A DNA stretch of 64,000 nucleotides from Selaginella moellendorffii. Lineage: Eukaryota; Streptophyta; Lycopodiopsida; Selaginellales; Selaginellaceae. This document shows positions 1 to 10,008 of the stretch, piece after piece. The position numbers and the translations under genes were made by a program. The notes under the pieces are model-generated. The model was given only the letters and a program-made list of their open reading frames with translations. It was not told the origin of the DNA and did not search any database. Every line of letters starts with the position of its first letter. Within the stretch, counting starts at the first letter, position 1. The stretch is taken from positions 4,440,349 through 4,504,348 of the forward strand of contig NW_003314262.1 in the NCBI RefSeq assembly GCF_000143415.4. The letters are read 5' to 3'.

Positions 1-1009
1 CGTGATATGTCACACGTGGTATATAACACGTGGCATATGGAGGGTTTAGGTTTTGCTTCGTAGTGTTATCCTATGGTAAATCATCATAGGATAAAGGGTA
101 AAAACCACATGCACTACAATTGAAAACTTCATTTAATTGTGCATTTATCCACAGATGCTTGGAGCAAGAGAATGTGTTAGCAATTAATAGCTTGCTTAAG
201 AAAGTGGCTTGGGCATATGCTAAATTATGTTGGCACCACTCCAAAAGTTTTAATATGTCACAATGATGTAAAGTTTCAATTATATCTTTTAAATTACATG
301 TCAGATTTAAATAATCTCTACTGTTGTTAAAAAGTATTTATCCAGTGCAAGTATTTGTTGCAAAGAATGGCAATGGTGTGTAGAGAAAATAGTGAGGGAT
401 CTAGTAATGTGATAGTGATGAAAATGATTGTCGCAAATGTAACTATAGGTATTGAAAATTACCTATTAACAAATTATTTCAGATATTATTATCTTACTAT
501 CATGAATTCAAGCTAGTTTGAAAACCAGTCAATAGACCAGAAAAGCATTAAAAAAGGAAATCTTAAACTATCATTTAGTCATGAAGATTTGTGATCATTG
601 CCGAGGAGTGGCATCAATGAATGTAAAAGCCACGATGTTAAGACTTAAAAGCGCTGGTGTCTTCCGTTCCATTTCTTTGGTTTTTAAGCTTGATTTTGGA
701 ATTTGATTGCACCAAAATTTCTAGGGCTACAGTTCACTTAGATCGTGGCATAACGTAGAGAGAATTAAGAGCAGAGGGATTGGATCATGAAGAATTTCTA
801 GCAAGGCTTTATCTCCTGCCAAATCCGTGTTGAATGGTTCGTGGATTCTAGGTGACTTTCCATGGAAACAGTGATTAATGTTCTCATGCACGACGAAAGT
901 TTCTCCTTTGGCGATTGATGTGATCTCTTCTCTCTCTCTCTTTTTAAAAATTTGTTTTAGAGCATGTTGACGCTATTAAAATGGACATTCGTCTTTTGGG
1001 CGATCGGCC
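1..1009. other. Upstream region of the MLO gene, no gene seen
   Basis: No reading frame with recognisable protein similarity is visible. Two G-box/ABRE-like CACGTGG motifs lie 14 bp apart at 13-19 and 27-33, and a CT-rich tract precedes the MLO start at about 930-945. The G-boxes are roughly 1 kb from the MLO start, so a role for them is only a guess. Confidence 0.4.
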
Positions 1010-3364
1010 ATGGCCGGGGAAGAGTCTCACAGCAGCTTGCAAGGCGGTTCTCTGGAGATCACTCCAACATGGGCATTTGCGCTGGTTTGTGGCGCTTTTA
1101 TTCTCGTGTCATTGCTGCTGGAGCGAGCGATTCACTACACTGGCAAGGTATACATCCAGACGAACTTTGATCGAGGATTGATTGCAATTGGAGTGATTGA
1201 CAGTGGGTACGCAAGCGTCCGGAGAAATCTCTAGACAAAGCTCTTGACAAAGTCAAAGAAGGTTGCGCCAAGTCTATGAATTTTCCCGAGAACTTATCTC
1301 TTCATCTCTCTTGCCTCAGAGCTCATGCTTTTGGGATTTCTTTCTCTTCTGCTAAACGTGCTGCAGCCGTCCATAGCCAAAATCTGTGTGCCACGCAGCT
1401 ACATCAACCATTTTCTTCCCTGTAAGATCAACGCGACTGCGGTGCAATTGCTCGGTGAGAGCCCCAAGAGCAGCCCATCCCCGCCGCACTCAAGGAGGCT
1501 ACTTTTTGTCAATGTAGACGAAGATCACCCGCGAAGATTTCTTGCAGGCGGGGGCAACACAGTCTCGGAGTGCTTCCAAAAGGTTAATTATCAAATTATA
1601 CTATATGGCTATCCAAAAAAAATGTTGCTATTGTTGTTCACCAGGGAAAGATCCCATTCATCTCAGCCGAAAGCATCCATGAGCTCCACATTTTCATCTT
1701 TGTGCTTGCAATTGGCCATGTCGTCTACAGTTGCTTCACATTACTATTAGCCAGGCTCCAGGTTTGAAAGGGTATTTAGATTATCAAGCTCCTAAAAATG
1801 TGGTTTGACATTTTACCCAGGTTCATGCATGGAATGCCTGGGAGAAGAGGGCACAGGCTCTGGTTTGCGAGGATCCACCAGGTATTCTTCGTTTAATATT
1901 ATTAACAGAATTCTTATATTCTTATAAAAATTATTATTACTATTCGTGTTTGACAATGCAGGTGTGGCCTCAAATAGTGGCCTGAAAAGACAGAACACAT
2001 TTTTGAGGAAGCATACCAGTTCAATATGGAACACGTCTTCTACTCTCAGCTGGATCGTAAGTCAAAGCTTAATTTCAATTTTACTTAGTCTTGCCTGGTG
2101 TTCCAGTCCTGTTTCTTTGGACAATTTGGTAGCGGTGTCACCTTCACAGAATACAATACTCTTCGTCAAGGTTTTATCCATGTAAGCAAAGTTTGACGGC
2201 CTCATACAATACTTTCTTTCGTTTTTTTTCTTAGAACCACAGGCTTGCAAACACATTTGACTTTCACAAATACATACTCCGTGTTCTTGAGGACGATTTC
2301 AAGAAGGTAGTTGGCATAAGGTAACGGCAAATATTATGGTTGGCTATCACTTATTATTATGAACAGTTCTCTATTGTGGGTGTTTGTTGTTATATTCGTG
2401 CTACTTAATGTCAATGGTATGAGACTTTTAGTTTGATTGGGCCCTTTAATAAAGCTCTCATTTTGCAGGGTGGTATACGTATTTCTGGATTGGATTCATC
2501 CCTCTTGTGGTATTATAGAGCTGGATTAAGGTAGAATTTTCACGAATAATTCTGCAGCTGCTACTTGTGGTTGGAGCCAAGCTCAAGCATGTAATTCTCA
2601 CGCTGGCTGTCGAGATTGCCGAAGAGCAGAGTGGCGTGAGGTGCGTGGTTGTGAATCTAAGAAACAATTTGTTCTGGTTCAAGAAACCACAGATCATGCT
2701 TTACCTTATTCACTTTATACTCTTCCAGGTAACTGATCATTCCCAAAAAATATTATAAATATGTTCATTGTTTTATTTTTTCAGAATGCATTTGAGCTCG
2801 CTTTCTTCGTCTGGGTTTGGGTCAGTGCCTGTACCTTTGGTGTGCGACATTCTCTAAATTTTTATTTCTTTTTTATTATTTTTTCCCAGACAAGTTTCGG
2901 TTTCGGTTCCTGCTTCAGAAACAAGCTCAGCTTTGTTGTGGCACGCCTTGTTATTGGGTAGGGAAATTTTTGTAAAATCTCTTTTAACTCTTCCTCCTTT
3001 TGCTAGATTTCTCATGTTGGGTCTCAGCAGCTATAGAACTCTGCCACTCTACGCACTAGTAAGCCAGGTATATCATCCAACTTTAACGAGGAACAATTAA
3101 TCTTGTTTAAATTTCTGTTTCAAAAAGATGGGAGACGACTTCAAATTCGGGGAGCAAATCCAGAGCGCTCTCACAAACTTACGTGCAAAAGTCAAGGCCA
3201 CCAAGAAAAAAGGTGGCGGACAATCAAACGCAAGCTCCAACGGCCACCAGCATAGTCCAAGCTCTAACAACCATCAGGAAAGGAGCTCAAATGGACATGA
3301 CCAAAGTTCTCATCAGGAAAGAAGTTTGCAGGATAGTCCCAATGAGATCGTCCACGAACCATAG
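1010..3364 (+). CDS. MLO: MLO-family seven-transmembrane protein (15 exons)
   Basis: MLO proteins are plant plasma-membrane proteins with seven helices that act in powdery-mildew susceptibility, tip growth and calcium signalling. Exons inferred from frame continuity and GT-AG sites: 1010-1147, 1204-1261, 1320-1582, 1645-1761, 1821-1881, 1962-2056, 2107-2181, 2235-2320, 2367-2416, 2469-2509, 2558-2728, 2785-2820, 2890-2957, 3007-3067, 3128-3364. They join without a stop into about 518 aa, a normal MLO length. Family marks are the N-terminal TPTWA segment before helix 1, ELMLLGFLSLLL in helix 2, a WISCFFGQF-type segment, FHKYILRVLEDDF, and GWYTYFWIGFIPL. The tail after the last helix is basic (ALTNLRAKVKATKKK), where the calmodulin-binding helix is expected, but the usual Trp there is Leu. 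The start at 1010 is the first Met in frame with the conserved N-terminus. The gene looks intact. Confidence 0.93.
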
Positions 3365-4309
3365 ATTTGGACTAAATAACCATTAACGTTTATAGAATCT
3401 TATTTACATGCGAAAACAACTGGTAGATCTGTGTTGGTGGATGAGAAAGGCCATGCAGGTTTGTGGGCACTCTTTATAAACCCCACCCCATTTCCCTCTC
3501 GACAGTGTCGTGTCTCAGTTCATATGTTTTGATCGTTTCTCTCATCCCATGGCAACAATGCTGGTAATTCTCATCGCTATCTTCGTCTTTGCCACTAGAG
3601 AAATCTGAAGATTCAATATATATGAATCGTAAGTAAAATTCAGTTGAATCACGCAATGAAAAATTTCATAACAAATTTCACAATCTAGAGCTAAGCTTAC
3701 GTAGCATGTGACATGTGCCATGCCTACATGGCAGTATTGTGGGAGGAGTAGAACAATCGGTGGATCGTTTGATCAGGCGAGCTGCAAAGATTCTTACCGG
3801 GCAGGCGATCGCGCTACCATGATCGATCGACTGGTGCGGCGGATTGACGAGCGCTCTCAGCCGAGAGAGATAGCAGCAGATTGGAGCAATCGCGTGGATT
3901 GGAGGTGGGGTTCTCATCTATGGCACAGCTCTGGCCTTCCATTCCGATATATGGCACAGGGATCTCGCAATGTCGGCCACGATGTCGTGCGGCCAGCTCC
4001 ATCGCCCGTCACGAATTTCGGTCTAGGACGAGAGTAGGTGCGAGTGAAGATTTTCATTTTCTTTTTCCGACACCTGCATTCGTTTCTATCCGGCTTATGG
4101 GAATTCAGGGACAACAAAGGAGGGAGCTCCAAGAGTTTTCCTCTAAGCAGCAGAGGTCTAGAAGGAAAACTCGTTCTTTCCAAGGCTAAGGCCGGGCAGG
4201 AGAAAAATGGTGGCTTACTGCTGGGGGACCTCTTCGCCAGGTTCCGAGAGTATAGATCAGCTGAAGAGCGAGCGAAAATCCAACGAGGCGCCTGAATTCG
4301 AGTAAAGGA
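3365..4309. other. Intergenic, no supported gene
   Basis: Several frames stay open for 60-140 codons here, but none shows a recognisable motif, and open frames on both strands overlap. The right part may hold the transit peptide or 5' UTR of the broken PHT4-like gene that follows, which cannot be confirmed from sequence alone. Confidence 0.4.
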
Positions 4310-5705
4310 ACTTCCAGCGATGAAAGCCACTCGTTCACCACTACTGCTAGCGTGGAGGACGACAAACCAAAGTCCTGGTTCGACAGGATACCAAAGAGAT
4401 GGCAGATTGTAGAATTGTGCTTCTTCACGTTCCTCCTGTGCAACATGGATCGGGGATGGTTTTTGAACTTTCGTTTCTCTTTTTGGATGGAAACTTAACT
4501 GGCTCGACTAGAAAATCTTTGTGGTGTTATAGGTGAATATGAACATAACTATTCTCTCAATGGCTTTCGAGTTCCATTGGAACTTCACCACACTCGGGTT
4601 AGTGCAATTGTCATTCTCTTGGGGATATCTTCTCACACAGGTATCTTGAGTGGAGATTTGACGCTTCTTTCTTGCAGATTGCTGGAGGTGTGTGTGCAGA
4701 CAGCATTGGAGGGAAGGTTTTAGGATTTGGATTTTAGCCAACCTTCTTGGCTGGCGGAGATATCAAAAGGCAGGCAACCACTGGACGCTTCTCCAAGCTC
4801 TCCCAGCCGACGAAAGGCGTCCCTTGACGTCCTGGTGACAATGGCGGAGAACTTTACCAGGCTACTTTTCCTCCTAGGTCGTCACAGCGGACAATGGAGT
4901 GTGTTTTGCTCTCAAGCCCGCGGCCAACTAGTTAAGTCCTTTCGTTTTCCCTTAGAAACTTCTCTGGCTTTGCTAGCTTTTGTGTTAGTCTAGGCCATCT
5001 TTCTCTCGATCTCTCTCTGTTTTATTTTTCTCTTTGGCGTCTGACTTGTGGGATCCACAGGTGTGACTACTCGGTGCTTCAAGCGATCACAACACCCTAC
5101 ATGAGAATAACGTAAGACGACTTTGTTTTTTTCAACTCCACTGACTTCTCTAAAACATGCAGAGATGGAAGTACATTGCAACGACGCAACGAAACCGACG
5201 TAAGCCCCCTTGCTCCTCTTGACTTGTTGCAGAAACTAGCACAAACTTTCCTCCGTCCTTTCTCGTGTTTTACTCTCTCATTTCTCCAGGTTGAACTGAA
5301 TTGCCGGGCCATATGTATATATGCGCTCAATTTTGGCCCTTCGTTGTCGGTTAAGCATTTGCAGCATGGTTTTATGATGTACAGGTGATGCAATCCATTG
5401 GTTTTCTTGGCAACTTAGCCATGTCCATTCGCCTTCTCTGTTCCCATGTAAAATCCTCTCCATATCTCGCTTTAAGTGGAAGTTTGGTTTGATATTTGGT
5501 CTCTTGCAGGGTTGGATGCTTTCTCGCAGTCAGGATTGTATTCCAAGCATCAAGATATTGGCCCTTGCTATGTGGTAAGCAATTAGTCTGGCATATCATA
5601 CTTCTGGTCGGAATTGATACTGAGCTTGTAACAGGGAGTACTCCCTAATACGGCGGGAGTTCTTGCTGGTGTCGGAACTGCTGCAACAGCTTTTCGTCTT
5701 GGTAA
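4310..5705 (+). pseudogene. Broken PHT4/ANTR-type anion (phosphate) transporter
   Basis: PHT4 proteins are major-facilitator transporters of inorganic phosphate, often in plastids. Conserved pieces occur in order: WFDRIPKRWQIVELCFFTF then LLCNMDR (about 4370-4456), VNMNITILSMAFEFHWNFTT and SWGYLLTQ (4533-4640), IAGGVCADSIGGKVLGFG (4678-4734), a VMQSIGFLG segment (5390-5420), DAFSQSGLYSKHQDIGPCY (about 5515-5573) and NTAGVLAGVGTAATAF (about 5648-5695). Breaks visible: the donor after CNMDR reads GG instead of GT, an in-frame TAG at 4735-4737, no recognisable middle helices between 4740 and 5370, and loss of the usual residues between the GVL and NTAGVL motifs. Immediately after the last piece the sequence enters hAT-flanking repeats. 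I infer a dead gene truncated by transposition. Splicing around the defects cannot be fully excluded. Confidence 0.75.
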
Positions 5706-5759
5706 GGGTTCCTACTTTTCGTTCCTCTGTTTTAAGCTATTTTTGTTCTCACTGATCTC

Positions 5760-8525
5760 CAGGAGCAACACATTCAACAAGCAGTGGATCAACCAGACAA
5801 GAGCAGCATGAAGGCAGCCACACCCGAGCAAGCAGTGATCCAGCTCCATCAATAACAGTGGTGCAGCAATTTAGCTTTAGCAAGCAGCAATCTAGCACCA
5901 TCAATAATAGTGGTGTAGCGATCTAACTCCAGCAAGCAGTGCATAATTACCGACAAACGCATTTAGAAATTTAGCATTTGCAAACGCTGCGTTTGTGCTC
6001 GCCTTTGTCGGCCGTTTGCGTTAGTTACTAAAATCTTTAACTAAGTTAAAGAATATTTTTTTCTTTTACCCTTTCGCTGTTCTTGAGCTGAGCGAGCAAT
6101 GCTGAAGAGAGAAGAAGAGCTGTGGAGAAGGATTGGGGTAAGGACACCATCCTCGGAAGCATATGATAATGCTCAGCATTGTTGGATTTGTAAGCATTGG
6201 AACAAAGAGTATGGAGGGTCTTTGAAGCGTTGCCAGGCACATTTGGGGTGAATCCCAGGTCACCAAATTGCTTTGTGTGATGAGAACCAGGAAGTTTTTT
6301 GGAAAACTTATCCAGAAGATAACTTGAGAAGAACTTGGTGATAAAGAGCAACTGGAACTAACACCCAAATACCACCTACTACAAGATCAAACACCCAAAT
6401 GTCACATAGGGACATAGGGAGTGGAGGCAGTGGAGCATTTATGGGGCAATCTTCTCAAGGAAGCTCTATATACTTAATTGGAAATGCAACTCTTGATGGC
6501 CATTTGCCTAAACATGCAACTTGTCACAAATGCTGAGTTGGGGCATCTGGGATGCAGAACTCAAATGACTCTCAAACAGTCTTTTGAAAATTAATATCAC
6601 CGAAATGTAAATGAGACTGTGAGGAGGTTCATTTATGCTCATGCTCTTCCCTTTAACATCATTTGTTCACCTTTAGGGAAGACATGGTGGATGCTTTACT
6701 TGTTTCTGGAAAGGGATATAAAGCCACTATGATCAAATATGAAGAATTTTGTGTTTAACATTTGAATGAAGAATGTAAAAGTTTGAGGGAGAGGATGTAG
6801 CTAATCAAAGAAGGATGGAAACATTATGGTTGTAGTATCATCTCGGATGGGTGGCAATGCAGCAGGAAAAGGTAGATTATCAACTTCTTTGTCAAGGTTG
6901 CATGTTCTTAAAATCTGTGGATGCATTAGATGCGATCAAAACTAGTTTATATCTCTATGAGTAATTACAGCCAGTGATTCTAGAAGTTGGACCCAAGAAT
7001 ATTGTCTAACTAGTCAACTAGTCTTCCTATTGCATGGATGGAAATGCAGCAGAAAGAGGTTGATTACCAACTTCTTGGCTGTGGATGCATTAGATGCAAT
7101 CAAGAGTGGTTTATATCTCAATGAGCAGTTATGGCTAGTAATTCTAGAAGTTGGACCCAAGAATGTTGTCCAACTGGTTACAGATAATGCAGCTATTTGC
7201 ATGAGCATGGCCAACTTATGATGGAGGAGTTCCCTCACATCATACATGGTTGTTGTGTTTCCCATGTTCTTGATTTGTTATGCAAAGATATTAACAAACT
7301 TGAATGGGCACAACCATTGATTAGTGGATGTGAAAAATTGGTTACCTTCTTCACAAAGAAACCAAAGCTTCTAACTGCTCTCTAGAAGATTACACCATGG
7401 GATCTTATGAAGCCAACAATAATACAATTTACTTATAGCTACTTGGTTATAAGCCAATTTGTGGATGAGAAAATGCTGCAAGCTATTCAGCAATTTATTG
7501 TCAGTGATGTTTGGCTTGATATGTAGAGCTGTATCTGGAGCAGACAAAGTGGAAGCTTTAGTGAAGAACAATGAGTTTTGGATGCAGTGTTCTGAGCTTC
7601 TTGTGATCATGGCCCCAATTCAAAAGCTGTTAAAAATAATTGATAGAGATGGCATAGGGATGGGCATCATCTTTGAAACTATGGATCAAATACAAGAGAG
7701 CTTGCAGAAATTAATTGATGATGATGTGGTGGACAAGCAGAGAATTGAAGCAGTTAAAGCATTCATATATAGTAATGATCAGTCTAGTCCAAACTATTGG
7801 CTTATGATGCACAATTGTCTACAAAGTGTGGGCCATTGTTTACATCCATTGTTTATGGACATGGAAGAGGATGTCGAAGCTCACAATGATACCCATGCAT
7901 ACTTTGAACAGATTTCAAAGGGGGATTTGAAGCTTGATGAAAAGTTAATGCTTCAATTTCATGATTTCAAGAAAAATTGACCTACAGAGATGAGACTTAA
8001 TCTAGAGTATGGATCTCAACTCCCTAACCTGCAAAAGGTGGCTATACGAGTGCTCAGCCAATGCATTTCAGTTTCTGATGTTGAAAGAAATTGGAGCACT
8101 TGGAGCATTGTCCAGTCTAAGAGAAGAGCTCAATTGCTAGCTGTGAATATAGAAAAGTTAGTGTATTGTTACACTAACTTGAAGCTAGTCCAACTCATAG
8201 AATTGGGAGAAGCTAAGAACTTTTTTAGGCGATAGATGAAAGTGCTGTGGAAGATGAAGTTAACAATGATGATCTGGGACATTCGAATATTTAAAAGATG
8301 CTTTTAGAAGCTTTTACATTTCTTTATGGAGCAAAATTCGACAACTTGGGTTTATGCATTTGGGATGTTTGTGAGTTTGCTTGGTAAGTATGAAGCAGTG
8401 ATCCAGCTCAGCAAGCAACGATCCAACTTGATCCAACTCAATTTAGTAACACAGCAGCAAGTAATGATCCAGCTCCATCCAGCAGTGCAGCAGTGCGGCC
8501 ATGAGTAAGAAGCAATCCAGCTCCA
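5760..8525 (+). mobile_element. Decayed hAT-superfamily transposon (BED/DUF659/dimerisation domains)
   Basis: A BED-like zinc finger relic (CWICK...LKRCQAHLG) lies at about 6100-6235. A DUF659-like region lies at 7030-7385 (QLVTDNAA..., then FPHIIHGCCVSHVLDLL). The C-terminal hAT dimerisation segment lies at 8035-8190 (VLSQCISVSDVERNWS). The longest open piece (7459-7980) is 173 codons; stops and frame changes break the rest, so no functional transposase remains. A segment of roughly 150 bp at about 6846-7010 is imperfectly repeated at about 7030-7170. Both flanks (5820-5940 and 8385-8525) carry several copies of a GATCCAGCTCC-type motif in the same orientation, which I take as subterminal repeats. 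The element boundaries are therefore approximate. Confidence 0.75.
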
Positions 8526-8868
8526 TGATGCTATCCCAGTGTTTGTAACTGAGCAATGGTTTAGATATCAATTCAACTAAAAATCAAGATTTATTGCTGA
8601 TGTGGCAGTCTATTTTCCATATATGCAGTGATCTTGGTACCACCTGAAAATCAAACATGCCAATGTTAAATCACTTATTACAAATCATACATTGTGAAAC
8701 TATTGTAGTCTCATATTCATGATTCACATGGTAAAATTAATTATAATTGAATCTCTTATGAATTTTTTTTAAAAGAATTTACAAATGTTTCATTTGAATT
8801 TCATTGATCATGAAATTCAGTTTTTCTGTAATGCGCATGCTCACCACCCTCACTCATTCATGCCACTG

Positions 8869-9170
8869 ACGAGGATATGCTCTAGGATGTTTGCATCGCT
8901 GTGTAAGCCCATGGCAGCAGTGGTGGCCAAGGACTTGAAGTGGGGGGTCTTTTCTAGTTACAAAAGAGGTAACCTCAAGCTCAAAATAGTTTCCACAACT
9001 AATGGTGCATGGAAAAAATCATGTACTACACAGGGGCAGTGCTCTACAAAGAAGCAAACCATCGAAACTGTTGCGATCCTGTGGAACGTGTTGGTAAACT
9101 TTTCTTCTGTTTGAAGATGTGAAAAGTGCTGTAAAAAACACTCACTTCCAGATCAACATTGCAGTGCCGG
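8869..9170 (+). pseudogene. Germin-like protein relic
   Basis: Two pieces match the intact germin-like gene at 12407-13078. The first (8870-8995) reads DEDML-stop-DVCIA followed by CKPMAAVVAKDLKWGVF; the intact protein has DEDMLQDVCVA and CKPFAAVVAEDFKSGVL. The second (about 9145-9170) begins HFQINI and shares a run of nearly 20 identical bases with the intact gene. The stop is a TAG where the intact gene has CAG. The metal-binding cupin core between the pieces is not recognisable. It is on the opposite strand to the intact copy, 3.2 kb away. Confidence 0.75.
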
Positions 9171-10008
9171 TGGCCGTGGAGTTTCCTAGGTTGCCATATA
9201 CCCGGCCTGGGGAATATATAGGGCTGACGGTAAGTTCAAGCATCCAAAAGGCGGGGGTTTGACAACGTCCCAAGGCATGTTCTATCCAAGACAAGGGATC
9301 AACAGCAGGAAGAGCTGGAAAATGCGATCCAGATCGTTGCTACCGCGGTGCATGATACCGTCGTCGACGACGAATAGACTTCCGCCATCACCTCTCACAA
9401 GATCGCCTCGTCTTATATCGCAGCAGGGCTTCGTATCGACGTCCTGGGCAAAGTTCTCAACTATGACACGGCCACTGCGACCTTCGAGAACGGCGTCTGT
9501 GCCGAGTTCTTCGAATCCAAGTTCCACTCGCTGCTGCTGCATGCTGCATTGTTGCTTCATGCGGTCTGTGACGAAGAACAAAAAAGGCTCGTTCGAACTG
9601 GAAGTCCTTTCTCAAGGCTACGAGCTGAAGCTTTCTCGAGAGTGTGGACCTTACCAGAGACATTGCACCGGAAGAGCTTGATCGCACAGTCAAGCCGAAG
9701 GATGCAGCGACGTGAGCATTTGATCTGCGGGAGCAGAGCTTTCCCGCTGATGGCGTCCGATAAGAGAAGCTGCGAATGTGGCCAACGTCCCGGGTGTATA
9801 AAGGTGGAAGCTTGAAGCTTGTGTTCGCTGTCTCAGTCTTTAGATTCGACGAGTTCACAGTCACTAAGAGGGACAAGATCATGGACGATCATGTCGATAT
9901 CGACGTGAAGAAGGCCTGCTGCTATTTGGGAGGAAGAAACAAGTTGTTTCACTGCCCTCATAACTTTTAGATCTTCCAGCAAAGTACTAGCACTCCACAA
10001 GCTATCCA
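9171..10008 (+). other. Unidentified degraded coding-like stretch
   Basis: Pieces of protein-like sequence occur in changing plus-strand frames, for example VPRHVLSKTRDQQQEELENA (about 9270-9330) and FRFDEFTVTKRDKIMDDHVD (about 9840-9900), with stops between them. I do not recognise the family. The frame changes suggest a broken gene or an exon set that I cannot resolve. No clear start or end can be given. Confidence 0.3.

Noticed and set aside
9259-9882. Overlapping open frames of up to 141 codons on both strands
   Set aside because: Protein-like pieces change frame several times; no single frame is convincing, so only an unidentified degraded stretch is reported.
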